A DNA stretch of 64,000 nt, from positions 248,001 to 312,000 of the forward strand of contig JADJAB010000004.1 of NCBI GenBank assembly GCA_016704435.1, written 5' to 3'. Position numbers and translations under genes: made by a program. This document shows, in pieces, positions 35,668 through 44,896 of the stretch. Within the stretch, counting starts at the first letter, position 1, and the number at the start of each line of letters is the position of its first letter. The notes below the pieces were generated by a model. It ran no database searches and was not told the DNA's origin. It was given only the letters and a program-made list of their open reading frames with translations. The stretch is from Rhodobacter sp. (lineage in GTDB: Bacteria > Pseudomonadota > Alphaproteobacteria > Rhodobacterales > Rhodobacteraceae).

Positions 35668-36438
35668 ATGACCGGACCCACCTACCCCGATGCACCCGAC
35701 GGCCTGATCGCGACGTGGAACATCCGCCGCCGCGCCCTGACTTTTGCGGAAGGCGAGGCGCTACCGCCGCTGGAGGTGGACCTGAAGGCGCTGCTTGCAG
35801 AAAGGGTGCCGGCGGAAGAGGGATTTCCACGCCCGGCCTCTGGCAATGCCACCAAGCGGCATGAGATTCGCGGCGAACTTGCGGGGTTCAGCGAGTTGGC
35901 GGCGCTGAACGCGCTGCTGATCGCGCATCTGCGCAAGAAGCGGTTTCCACGCCACGCGCCCCGCCTTTTCCGCCGCATCTGGCAGGAAGAGCCCGACGCG
36001 CTCTTGGCCGAACTACCGCCGCGCTGGCTGATCTCTTCGGTCATCACCTTTGGCGATCACGGCTGGAACGAAGGCCAGCGCCGGGTAGGCCTTGCGATGA
36101 ACATGCTGTTTTCGCTGATGAAACTCTATGAATTCGAGCGGCTCTATACTGGCCTGCCGCCCGAGCGCGCGCACCCGATCCGCCGCACGCCGAGCACCGC
36201 GCTACCCATGGACATGCCGTCCTTCAGCCTGCTGTCGGGGGGCCTCGACATCAACCTGCTGGCCCAGATCTGGGACATGGCCTGCAACGAACCCGTCGCA
36301 GGCCGCATCGCCTGCCATCTGCTGACCATGCTGAACGACGACCCGCGCACGCTGTTTCGCCGCATCGGCCTGATGCGCGAAGACCTGCGCGCGCGGCGCG
36401 AGGCAAAGGCCGCAAGAGGCGCCGAGGCGGCCGAGTGA
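35668..36438 (+). CDS. Conserved hypothetical protein
   Basis: A 256-residue cytoplasmic-looking protein without a signal peptide or membrane segment. Trp-rich and Arg-rich helical stretches are visible (APRLFRRIWQEEPDALLAEL, WLISSVITFGDHGWNEGQRR, LNDDPRTLFRRIGLMREDL). I do not recognise a domain. GGAGG precedes two consecutive ATG codons (35665 and 35668); the second has the better spacing. Codon usage matches the neighbours, so it is a genuine native gene. It may share a transcript with prfC. Confidence 0.75.
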   Translation: MTGPTYPDAPDGLIATWNIRRRALTFAEGEALPPLEVDLKALLAERVPAEEGFPRPASGNATKRHEIRGELAGFSELAALNALLIAHLRKKRFPRHAPRLFRRIWQEEPDALLAELPPRWLISSVITFGDHGWNEGQRRVGLAMNMLFSLMKLYEFERLYTGLPPERAHPIRRTPSTALPMDMPSFSLLSGGLDINLLAQIWDMACNEPVAGRIACHLLTMLNDDPRTLFRRIGLMREDLRARREAKAARGAEAAE

Positions 36439-36439
36439 G

Positions 36440-36811
36440 CTAGTCCGCCAGCCCGGCCCGCCAGCCGTGATCGGGTGAGGACTTCGCCAGCACCACTCGC
36501 CGCGCCCAGACTGATCGTGCCCCGACAGATCCGGCGCAGCCCGAACTGGCGATCCGCAGCACATGCTCGCCGGCCGCAAAGCCGCGGCCAAGCCGGACCA
36601 CCGCCATCTCTCCCGGTCCCAGGGTTGGCGATCGCCCCAACACCCCGCGCGCATCGCGGATCAGATAGCGCACCGCGCGGCAACCGTCCGTCGGGGCCAC
36701 CACCATGACGCCATAGGACCGGGTCTCGGAGATCGAGGTCAGCAGATAGGTTTCCTCGGCCTGCGCCGGCCCCGCAAGGGCCAGCCCAAGGCCAAATGCC
36801 AAGGCTTTCAT
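36440..36811 (-). CDS. Small secreted protein of unknown function
   Basis: A 123-residue protein with a signal peptide (MKALAFGLGLALAGPAQA). The mature domain has two Cys (TDGCRAVRYL and IASSGCAGSV) likely to pair. TYLLTSISETRSYGVMVVAP and LGPGEMAVVRLGRGF give a beta-rich impression. There is no family I recognise. GGTGA lies upstream of the ATG at 36811. The stop is one base from the end of the convergent hypothetical gene. Confidence 0.65.
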   Translation of the reverse strand: MKALAFGLGLALAGPAQAEETYLLTSISETRSYGVMVVAPTDGCRAVRYLIRDARGVLGRSPTLGPGEMAVVRLGRGFAAGEHVLRIASSGCAGSVGARSVWARRVVLAKSSPDHGWRAGLAD

Positions 36812-36905
36812 TGCAATCACCGTCAAGAAATTGGCTGGTTCAATACCGCCACTGTAGCACGGTCACGGCGATGCGGCCGTGAAATGCGCGTGAAGCTTGC
36901 GCAAC

Positions 36906-36934
36906 TTGACCACGGGGGCGCGATCCTGTATCGC
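36906..36934 (+). promoter_or_regulatory. Candidate sigma-70-type promoter of the helicase gene
   Basis: TTGACC (36906-36911) and TATCGC (36929-36934) with a 17-base spacer, about 90 bases before the DEAD-box helicase start. The -10 box is weak. Confidence 0.35.
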
Positions 36935-37026
36935 CCCTTCAGGGTCATCCGGCCCATACCGCGGGGCGCCCGGAACATTGCGTCCCTTTACCCATGCGGG
37001 CCGATCCCGCATCTGACAGGACGCCT

Positions 37027-38631
37027 ATGACCAAGTTTTCCGATCTCGCGCTGGACCCGCGCGTGCTGCAAGCCATCTCCGACGCTGGCTATGAAACCCC
37101 CACGCCGATTCAGGCCCAGGCCATTCCGCATGCGCTGGAAGGCCGCGACGTTCTGGGCATCGCCCAGACCGGCACCGGCAAGACCGCCAGCTTCACGCTG
37201 CCGATGATCACCATCCTCGGCAAGGGCCGGGCGCGGGCGCGGATGCCGCGCAGCCTCGTGCTGGCGCCGACGCGCGAACTGGCCGCCCAGGTGGCCGAGA
37301 ATTTCGACACCTATGCCAAGCACACCAAGCTGACCAAGGCCTTGCTGATCGGCGGGGTGTCGTTCGGCGAACAGGACAAGCTGATCGACCGCGGTGTCGA
37401 CGTGCTGATCGCCACACCCGGCCGGTTGCTGGATCATTTCGAGCGTGGCAAGCTGCTGTTGACCGGCGTGCAGATCATGGTGGTCGATGAGGCCGACCGG
37501 ATGCTCGACATGGGCTTCATCCCCGATATCGAGCGCATCTTCCAGTTGACCCCCTTTACCCGCCAGACCCTGTTCTTCAGTGCCACCATGGCGCCCGAGA
37601 TCGAGCGGATCACCAATACCTTCCTGACCAACCCGGCCAAGATCGAAGTGGCACGGCAGGCAACGGCATCGACCACGATCACCCAGGGGCTGGTCGCCTT
37701 CACGCCCAGCCGCAAGGATCGCAGCTTTGTCGAAAAGCGTGCCGTTCTGCGCCAGCTGATCAATGACGAGGGCGAGACCTGCACCAACGCAATCGTCTTC
37801 TGCAACCGCAAGATGGACGTGGACGTGGTGGCCAAGTCGCTGAAATCGCATGGTTTCAACGCGGCCCCGATTCACGGCGATCTGGAGCAGAGCCAGCGCA
37901 CGAAAACGCTGGATGCGTTCCGCGACGGGTCGTTGCATATCCTCGTCGCCTCGGACGTGGCGGCGCGGGGGCTGGATATTCCGGCGGTCAGCCATATCTT
38001 CAACTTCGACGTGCCCAGCCATCCCGAAGACTACATCCACCGCATCGGCCGCACCGGCCGGGCCGGGCGGATGGGCAAGGCCTTCACCATCTCGGTGCCG
38101 TCCGACGGCAAGTATCTGTCGGCGATCGAAAGCCTGGTGAAGATGGAAATCCCGCGGGTGGCCTTGCCCGAGGGGATGGACCTGGCCAATGCCGGCACCG
38201 ACCGCCCGCGCGAAGAGCGCAGCAGCCGCAGCCGTGGCAAGGCCGTGACCGGAGCGAGCGGGGTGGCCGCAGCCGCGACCGCAAGCCGCCGGTCCACGGC
38301 TCCGAAGCCGCGACAGAGCCGCTGGTTCCGACCCCGCCCCGTCGACGCGCCCGCAGCACCTGTCGAAGAGACCCGCGCCAAGCCGCGCGAAGACCGCCGT
38401 GGCGGGCGCGAGCGTCGCGAGGGCAGCGAAGATCGCCGTGAAGTAAGGGACGAGCGCCGCACCGGACGGGAACGCCGCGACGAGCGCCGCGACGACCGGG
38501 GCAATGGCGGCGGCTCGGTCATGGGCATGGGCGACCATATGCCCGATTTCCTTCTGCGCAGCTTCAAGATCGAAGCCCCCGCAAAGGACGAGGCCGAGGA
38601 AGAGACCCCGGCGACCGGCACCGAAGCCTGA
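37027..38631 (+). CDS. DEAD-box RNA helicase, RhlE-like
   Basis: The 534-residue helicase has motif Q ETPTPIQAQAIP, I AQTGTGKT, Ia PTRELAAQ, Ib TPGRLLDHF, II VDEADRMLDMGF, III SATM, V ARGLDIPAVSHIFNFD and VI HRIGRTGRAGRMG. Residues about 390-534 form a highly charged Arg/Glu/Ser tail with RRDERRDDR-like repeats, expected to bind RNA or ribosomal partners. It likely remodels structured RNA in ribosome assembly or mRNA decay. It is convergent with rnj (RNase J), with a hairpin between them. Confidence 0.93.
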   Translation: MTKFSDLALDPRVLQAISDAGYETPTPIQAQAIPHALEGRDVLGIAQTGTGKTASFTLPMITILGKGRARARMPRSLVLAPTRELAAQVAENFDTYAKHTKLTKALLIGGVSFGEQDKLIDRGVDVLIATPGRLLDHFERGKLLLTGVQIMVVDEADRMLDMGFIPDIERIFQLTPFTRQTLFFSATMAPEIERITNTFLTNPAKIEVARQATASTTITQGLVAFTPSRKDRSFVEKRAVLRQLINDEGETCTNAIVFCNRKMDVDVVAKSLKSHGFNAAPIHGDLEQSQRTKTLDAFRDGSLHILVASDVAARGLDIPAVSHIFNFDVPSHPEDYIHRIGRTGRAGRMGKAFTISVPSDGKYLSAIESLVKMEIPRVALPEGMDLANAGTDRPREERSSRSRGKAVTGASGVAAAATASRRSTAPKPRQSRWFRPRPVDAPAAPVEETRAKPREDRRGGRERREGSEDRREVRDERRTGRERRDERRDDRGNGGGSVMGMGDHMPDFLLRSFKIEAPAKDEAEEETPATGTEA

Positions 38632-38686
38632 AGACGGTAAGGCTCCGCCAGAGGCGGGGCCGGAATTCCTGTTCAGAAATCGTGCG

Positions 38687-38707
38687 GGGGGCCTTGCGGC
38701 CCCCTTT
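38687..38707 (+). terminator. Hairpin terminator between helicase gene and rnj
   Basis: GGGGGCC-TTGC-GGCCCCC followed by TTT on the plus strand, 55 bases after the helicase stop and immediately beyond the convergent rnj stop. The T-tract is short and serves the plus strand best. Confidence 0.7.
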
Positions 38708-38709
38708 CG

Positions 38710-40380
38710 CTATTCCGCGACCAGCCGGCTGACCACCACGGTAACCTCGGGCTTCTTGCCGATCTCCTCCATGGCGATCTGGCGCACCACCTTGCGGATT
38801 TCCTCGTCCAGCTTGTCGTCGTTCTTCAACACCTTGCGGCCGGCGCGCTCCAGGTAATCGGCCAGATCGGCCTCCATCGTCTCGTTCAGCAGCCGTCCGC
38901 CCTTGCCCTTGTCGGTCAGGCCCATCAGTTCCACCCAAGGCTCACCCATCGGCTGGTCGTTTTCATCCAGGATCACCGTCACCAGCCCGTTCAGCGCCAT
39001 GCGGATGCGGTCGCGGACCACCCCGTCCAGCGCCCCGATCAGCGCGGTGCCATCAAGGTAGAGCCGCCCGGTTTCCACATATTCCGCCACCACGGGCACT
39101 TCGCCCGAAAGGTCCAGCATGGTGCCGTTCACCGCAACTTGCGCGGCGATCCCGGCCTCCGTCGCCACCCGCACATGTTCGGCCAGATGGCGGTGCTCGC
39201 CATGCATCGGCACCAGCATGTCGGGCAGGATGGTGCGGTGGAAATGCTCCAGATCCGGGCGGTTGGCGTGGCCAGAGACGTGGTAGAGCCCGCCTTCGTC
39301 GTCATGCACCGTTACGCCCATTTCGGAATAGGCGTTCCAGATCCGGATCACGCCGCGCTCATTGCCCGGAATGGTGCGACTGGAAAACAGGAACGAATCC
39401 CCTTCGCGCATCTCGAATCCCAGATACTTGCCGCGCGACAGGGCCGCCGAAGCCGCCCGCCGTTCGCCCTGGCTGCCCGTCACCAGCAGCATCAGGTTGC
39501 GGCGCGGGACTTCCAGCGCCTCATCGGGGCTGACCACGCGCGGAAAGCCCTGCAACACCCCGGTTTCATCCGAGACCGACAGCATCCGCTTCATCGACCG
39601 GCCCAGCACGCAAATCGTGCGATCCGCCGCCCGCGCGGCTTCAGCCAGCGTCTTCAGCCGCGCCACGTTCGACCCGAAGGTGGTGGCGACGAACATCCCG
39701 GGCGCCTTGGAAATCAGCTCGGTCAGCGGCCCGGCAAGCGTGGCCTCCGATCGGCCCTCATGGGTGGAAAAGACGTTCGTGGAATCGCACATCAGCGCCT
39801 TGACCGGCTTTTCCGCCGCCACCGCCGCCCAGAGCGCATCATCCCACGGCTCGCCCACCACGGGCGAGCGGTCGATCTTGAAATCGCCGGAATGCACGAT
39901 GCGGCCCGCCGGCGTGTCGATGATCAGCGCCGCACTTTCCGGGATGGAATGGCTGACCGGCACATATTGCACGCGGAACGGCCCGGCCTCGACCGTGGCG
40001 GGGCGGGCCTCGACCGTGGTCAGCATGTCGACCGGCAGGCCCTCTTCCTCCAGCTTCAGCCGGCCGATGGTGGCGGTGAAGCGGCGCGCATAGACCGGCT
40101 TTTTCAGCTTTGGCCACAAGAGGCCAAGCGCGCCGATATGGTCTTCATGCGCGTGGGTGATGAAGATCGCCTCCAGCCGGTCGGCGCGCTCTTCCAGCCA
40201 GGAGATATCGGGCATGATCACCTCGACCCCCGGTGCCGTGTCCATGTCGGGGAAGGTCACGCCCAGATCGACCAGGATCAGCCGCTCCTTGCCGGGCGCG
40301 CCATAGCCGTAGACATATGCGTTCATGCCGATCTCTCCGGCGCCGCCGAGGGGAAGGTAGATCAGCCGATCCTTGGTCAT
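38710..40380 (-). CDS. rnj: Ribonuclease J
   Basis: The 556-residue metallo-beta-lactamase/beta-CASP ribonuclease has endo- and 5'-exonuclease activity and acts in mRNA and rRNA processing. The zinc site is FITHAHEDHIGALG. Further motifs are VPVSHSIPESAALII, VHSGDFKIDRSPVVG and the beta-CASP GLYHVSGHANRPDLEHFH with MLVPMHGEHRHL. Length is normal. It is the last gene of the nuo-birA-coaX-rnj unit and overlaps coaX by ATGA (40377-40380). The ATG at 40380 gives the family start TKDRLIYLPLGGAGEIGMN. Confidence 0.95.
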   Translation of the reverse strand: MTKDRLIYLPLGGAGEIGMNAYVYGYGAPGKERLILVDLGVTFPDMDTAPGVEVIMPDISWLEERADRLEAIFITHAHEDHIGALGLLWPKLKKPVYARRFTATIGRLKLEEEGLPVDMLTTVEARPATVEAGPFRVQYVPVSHSIPESAALIIDTPAGRIVHSGDFKIDRSPVVGEPWDDALWAAVAAEKPVKALMCDSTNVFSTHEGRSEATLAGPLTELISKAPGMFVATTFGSNVARLKTLAEAARAADRTICVLGRSMKRMLSVSDETGVLQGFPRVVSPDEALEVPRRNLMLLVTGSQGERRAASAALSRGKYLGFEMREGDSFLFSSRTIPGNERGVIRIWNAYSEMGVTVHDDEGGLYHVSGHANRPDLEHFHRTILPDMLVPMHGEHRHLAEHVRVATEAGIAAQVAVNGTMLDLSGEVPVVAEYVETGRLYLDGTALIGALDGVVRDRIRMALNGLVTVILDENDQPMGEPWVELMGLTDKGKGGRLLNETMEADLADYLERAGRKVLKNDDKLDEEIRKVVRQIAMEEIGKKPEVTVVVSRLVAE

Positions 40381-41150
40381 GGGGTATCCTTGTTGAAGTC
40401 GTTGATGAGGACGAGGCCCTGCATCGTCAGGTCATCCTCGATGGAATGAAACAGCTCGGTTCCTTGCGCGAACAGCGACGCAAGGCCCCCGGTCGAAATC
40501 ACCTTCATCGGCCTTGTCCGCTCGCGCCGGATTTCGCGGACGATGCCTTCGACAAGGCCGACATAGCCCCAGTAGACGCCACTTTGCATGCAGGCAATCG
40601 TATTCGTGCCGATGGCCCTTGCCGGTTTCGCGACGTCGATATGCGGCAGCGCGGCGGCAGCCATGTGCAAGGCTTCAAGCGAAAGGTTGACGCCGGGCGC
40701 GATGACGCCGCCGACATAGGCGCCGTCATGGTCGACCACGTCGAAGGTGGTGGCAGTGCCGAAATCCACGATGATCAGGTCGCCGCCATGGCGGTTGTGG
40801 CCGGCCACCGTGTTGACCAGCCGGTCGGGGCCGACCGTGGTGCCCTGATCGACGCGGGCGGCAACCGGCAGGCGGCAATCGGGCTTGCCCACCACCAGCG
40901 GGCGACAGTTGAAATAGCGGTCGCACAGGACGCGCAGATTGAAGACCACGCGCGGCACGGTGGAAGAGATGATCGCCTCGGTGATCTGCGCTTCGGTCCT
41001 GGTCAGCATCATCAGGCTGGAGAGCCAGACGAAGTATTCGTCCGCCGTCCGCTTGTGGTCGGAGGCGATGCGCCAGGTGGCGATGAACGCGGTGCCGTTC
41101 CAGATGGAAAACACCGTGTTGGTATTGCCGCAGTCGATGGCCAGAAGCAT
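40377..41150 (-). CDS. coaX: Type III pantothenate kinase
   Basis: The 257-residue ASKHA-fold kinase phosphorylates pantothenate in the first step of coenzyme A synthesis. Motifs are LLAIDCGNTNTVFSIW (phosphate 1), GPDRLVNTVAGHNRHG, LIIVDFGTATTFDVV (phosphate 2) and GGVIAPGVNLSLEAL. The ATG at 41150 puts the phosphate loop at the N-terminus as usual. It overlaps rnj by four bases and follows birA after 19 bases. Confidence 0.95.
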   Translation of the reverse strand: MLLAIDCGNTNTVFSIWNGTAFIATWRIASDHKRTADEYFVWLSSLMMLTRTEAQITEAIISSTVPRVVFNLRVLCDRYFNCRPLVVGKPDCRLPVAARVDQGTTVGPDRLVNTVAGHNRHGGDLIIVDFGTATTFDVVDHDGAYVGGVIAPGVNLSLEALHMAAAALPHIDVAKPARAIGTNTIACMQSGVYWGYVGLVEGIVREIRRERTRPMKVISTGGLASLFAQGTELFHSIEDDLTMQGLVLINDFNKDTP

Positions 41151-41169
41151 TTTGGCCCTCCGGTCGCGT

Positions 41170-41901
41170 TCAGAAGAACACGTCGGCGGCGGGAATGGCA
41201 ACCGGGCCTCCCGCCATGCGCAGGATCAGATTGCCGGCCTCGTCGATGGTTTCGAACACCCCCTCGCGGGTGTCGCCGCCGGTGCGGGCCTTGATGCGGG
41301 CGCCAAGGCGGGCGGCATGGAGCAGCCAGTCGGCCCTGAGCGGCGCAAAACCCTGCGCGCGGAAGGCTGCCTCGCGCGCCGCATAGGCCGGGGCCAGCGC
41401 GTCAAGAAACGCCTCTGGCATGATCCGCAGCCCGGTTTCGGCCAGCAGTGAGACGGGGGGCACCGCGCCCGCCTCGACCGCATCCACCGGGGGGGCCGCA
41501 ATCAGGTTGACGCCGATGCCGATGGCCAGGGTCTCGCCCGAGGCTTCCAGCAGGATACCCGCCACCTTGCCGCCGTTCAGCAGCACGTCATTCGGCCATT
41601 TCAGCGCGAAGGCTTCCGGCACGGAGGTCAGCGCGACGAACGCATCGCGCAAGGCCAGCGCGGCGGCAAAGGAGCGCAGGGCGACCACCGCCGGCGGCTC
41701 GGTCACCCGCAGGGTCAGCGTGGCATGGAAATTGCCTGAAGGGGACGCCCAGGGCCGTGCCCGCCGCCCCCGGCCCGCCGTCTGCACGCCCGCCAGAATC
41801 CAGCATGGCCCCGCAAGAGACGGCGCCCGCCGGAAGGCTTCGGCATTGGTGCTGTCGACCTCGGCCAGGACTATCCGGCCGGGGGGATCACCGCTGGACA
41901 A
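41170..41901 (-). CDS. birA: Biotin-[acetyl-CoA-carboxylase] ligase, monofunctional
   Basis: A protein of about 243 residues that attaches biotin to the carboxyl carrier protein. Catalytic motifs are TAGRGRRARPWASPSGNFHA (biotinyl-AMP loop), FALKWPNDVLLNGGKVAGIL and LAIGIGVNLIAAPP. There is no N-terminal DNA-binding domain, so it cannot act as a repressor. No ATG fits; the TTG at 41901 gives SSGDPPGRIVLAEVDSTNAE and overlaps the last 14 bases of nuoN, which also indicates coupling. Confidence 0.9.
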   Translation of the reverse strand: MSSGDPPGRIVLAEVDSTNAEAFRRAPSLAGPCWILAGVQTAGRGRRARPWASPSGNFHATLTLRVTEPPAVVALRSFAAALALRDAFVALTSVPEAFALKWPNDVLLNGGKVAGILLEASGETLAIGIGVNLIAAPPVDAVEAGAVPPVSLLAETGLRIMPEAFLDALAPAYAAREAAFRAQGFAPLRADWLLHAARLGARIKARTGGDTREGVFETIDEAGNLILRMAGGPVAIPAADVFF

Positions 41902-43328
41902 GGGCCTGCGCCGCCGTGGCCGCCGCCGGTTCGATACCGAAGAGGTTGACCACGCCCAGCACCATGATCGCGGCCACCGCCACCAGCATGACCCATTGCA
42001 CTGGCGCCATGCGGCTTTCGACCGGCTCCTGCTCGGCACCGAAATACATGTAGAACACGATGCGCAGGTAGTAGAACGCGCCGATCACCGAGGCCACCGC
42101 GCCGGCAACCGCCAGCCAGGTCATCCCGCCATCGACTGCCGCCTTCAGCACGTAGAACTTGCCGAAGAAGCCCACCATCGGCGGCACGCCGGCCAGAGAG
42201 AACATCAGCACCAGCAGCGCCAGCGCCTTCAGCGCTCGGACTTCGAGAACTGGTTGAGGCTGGCGATGTCGGTCACCGGGCGGCCGTCACGCTCCATCGA
42301 CAGGATGAAGGCGAAGGTGCCGACGTTCATGGTGACATAGATCGCCATGTAGATCAGCATCGCCTGGACGCCTTCGGCAGTGCCCACCGCCAGACCGATC
42401 AGCGCAAACCCCATGTGGCGATCGACGAATAGGCCATCAGCCGCTTGATATCCTTCTGCCCGATCGCCGCGATTGCGCCCAGGAACATCGAGGCCACCGC
42501 CAGCGCCGCCAGCACCTGCCCCCATTGGCCGGGGATGGCGCCGAAGGCGTCTTGCGCCAGCCGTGCGATCAGCGCCATCGCCGCCACCTTGGGCGCGGTG
42601 GCGAAAAACGCGGTAACCGGCGTGGGCGAGCCCTCGTAGACATCCGGCGTCCACATGTGGAAGGGCGCGGCCGAGACCTTGAACGCAAGGCCCGCGAGCA
42701 TGAAGACCAGACCGATCAGAAGGCCGGTCGGCACGTCGCCCGACAGGCTGTCGAAGATGCCGCTGAACAAGGTGGTGCCGGCAAAGCCATAGGTCAGCGA
42801 GGCGCCATACAGCAGCAGGCCCGACGACAGCGCGCCCAGCACGAAATACTTCAGCCCGGCCTCAGTCGATCGCACGCTGTCACGGCGCATCGCAGCGACG
42901 ACGTAAAGCGCCAGCGATTGCAGCTCCAGCCCCATGTAGAGCGCCATCAGGTCGCCAGACGACACCATCATCTGCATTCCCAGCACCGCCAGCGTGACCA
43001 GGATCGGAAACTCGAACCGCAAGAGCCCATGGCGCGTCATGTAGTCCTGGCTCATCACCAGCACCGCTGCGGCCGAGACCAGGATCACCACCTTGGCGAA
43101 GCGCGCGAAAGGGTCGTCGATGAACATGCCGCCAAAGGCGATGCGGTCGCCCTGCCCGGCAAAGCCGATCCACAGCGCCAGTGCCACGAACAGCCCCGCC
43201 GTCGCCCAGGTCAGCGTGACCGCCAGCTTGTCCTTGCCGGTGTAGACGGCGACCATCAGTGCGGCCATGGCAAAAACCGCCAGGATCACCTCGGGGAGGA
43301 CGATGAAGAAATCGGATGCAGCGCTCAT
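41888..43328 (-). CDS. nuoN: NADH-quinone oxidoreductase subunit N (two frame breaks)
   Basis: The reconstructed 480-residue antiporter-like membrane subunit of complex I contributes one proton channel. The first frame runs MSAASDFFIVLPEVILAVFA to LMAYSSIA, the second HMGFALIGLAVGTAEGV to NQFSKSE, and the third LKALALLVLMFSLAGVPPMV to the end. Adding one C at about 42419 restores YSSIGHMGFALIGL, and adding one G at about 42234 restores FSKSEPLKALALL. Both joins recreate perfectly conserved NuoN segments, so the breaks are very likely base-calling losses. The gene overlaps birA at its 3' end. Confidence 0.88.
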
Positions 43329-43339
43329 TCTCTCGGTCC

Positions 43340-44884
43340 TCAGTGCATCGCCACTTCGGCCGCGTCGGCGGCGGCCGGAATGGAAGCGTGATAGTCGGTG
43401 ATCAGCGCCGTCACGGACGGGCCGATGATGTCGGTCACAAGGCTGGGATAGATACCCAGAAGCAGGGTCATCGCGATCAGCGGCGCGAAGATCAGCTTTT
43501 CGCGGCGGTCCATGTCGGCGATGGTCTTCAGCGCTTCCTTGATCAGGTCGCCAAAGACCACGCGGCGATAGAGCCACAGCGCATATGCCGCCGAAAGGAT
43601 CACGCCGCTGGTGGCCACGGCGGCAACCCAGGTGTTGACCTGGAAGATGCCCATCAGCGTCAGAAACTCGCCCACGAAACCCGATGTTCCGGGCAGGCCC
43701 ACGTTGGCCATGGTGAAGAACATGAAGACCAGCGCATAGGCCGGCATCCGGTTCACCAGCCCGCCGTAAGCGTCGATCTCGCGGGTGTGCATGCGGTCGT
43801 AGATCACGCCGACGCACAGGAACAATGCGCCCGAGATGAAACCGTGGCTGAGCATCTGGAAGATGGCGCCGTCAACGCCCTGCTGGTTGGCGGCAAAGAT
43901 GCCCAGGGTGACGTAACCCATGTGCGCGACCGACGAATAGGCGATCAGCTTCTTCATGTCCGACTGCGCCAGCGCCACAAGGCTCGTGTAGACGATGGCA
44001 ATCGCGGACATCCAGAACACCAGCGGGCTGAGCAGATCACTGGCCACCGGGAACATCGGCAGCGAAAAGCGCAGGAAGCCGTAGCCGCCCATCTTCAACA
44101 GCACCGCCGCCAGGATGACAGACCCGGCGGTCGGCGCCTGCACGTGGGCATCGGGCAGCCAGGTATGCACCGGCCACATCGGCATCTTGACCGCGAAGCT
44201 GGCAAAGAACGCCAGGAACAGCAGCGTCTGCATGCCGCCGATGACCTGGAAGCCCATCAGGCCGAAGGTCTCATGCGCAAAGTCATGCGCCAGAAGCTTG
44301 ACGATGTCGGTGGTCCCCGCCTCCATGTACATCGCGATCATCGCGACCAGCATCAGCACCGAGCCGAGGAAGGTATAGAGGAAGAACTTGAAGGCCGCGT
44401 AGATCCGCTCCTTGCCGCCCCAGATGCCGATGATCAGGAACATCGGGATCAGCCCGGCCTCGAAGAACAGGTAGAACAGCACCAGATCCAGCGCACAGAA
44501 CACGCCCAGCATCAGGCTTTCCAGCACCAGGAAGGCGATCATGTATTCCTTGACGCGGGTTTTCACGCCCCAGCAGCTGAGAATCGTGATCGGCATCAGG
44601 AACGTGGTCAGCATCACGAACAGGATCGAGATGCCGTCCACCCCCATCTTGTAGGTCATGCCCAGAATCCAGGGCCGCTCGACCACGAACTGAAAGCCGG
44701 TGTCTGCGGGGTCGAACTTCAAGAGCAGGAAGATCGAGACGACGAAGGTTGCCGCCGTGGTGAACAGCGCCAGCCGCTTGGCGCCCATCTGGGCGGCCTC
44801 GTCATCGCCGCGCATGAACAGCGCCAGGATGACCGCCGCGACCAGCGGCAGGAAGGTGATGATGGAGAGGAGTTGTTGTGCCAT
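43340..44884 (-). CDS. nuoM: NADH-quinone oxidoreductase subunit M
   Basis: A 514-residue antiporter-like membrane subunit of about 14 helices. Key segments are LVLFYLFFEAGLIPMFLIIG with the channel Glu, MPMWPVHTWLPDAHVQAPTA, VALAQSDMKKLIAYSSVAHM with the channel Lys, and NVGLPGTSGFVGEFL. It is intact and unbroken. It lies 12 bases after nuoL and 11 before nuoN. Confidence 0.97.
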   Translation of the reverse strand: MAQQLLSIITFLPLVAAVILALFMRGDDEAAQMGAKRLALFTTAATFVVSIFLLLKFDPADTGFQFVVERPWILGMTYKMGVDGISILFVMLTTFLMPITILSCWGVKTRVKEYMIAFLVLESLMLGVFCALDLVLFYLFFEAGLIPMFLIIGIWGGKERIYAAFKFFLYTFLGSVLMLVAMIAMYMEAGTTDIVKLLAHDFAHETFGLMGFQVIGGMQTLLFLAFFASFAVKMPMWPVHTWLPDAHVQAPTAGSVILAAVLLKMGGYGFLRFSLPMFPVASDLLSPLVFWMSAIAIVYTSLVALAQSDMKKLIAYSSVAHMGYVTLGIFAANQQGVDGAIFQMLSHGFISGALFLCVGVIYDRMHTREIDAYGGLVNRMPAYALVFMFFTMANVGLPGTSGFVGEFLTLMGIFQVNTWVAAVATSGVILSAAYALWLYRRVVFGDLIKEALKTIADMDRREKLIFAPLIAMTLLLGIYPSLVTDIIGPSVTALITDYHASIPAAADAAEVAMH

Positions 44885-44896
44885 GATTTTCTGCCC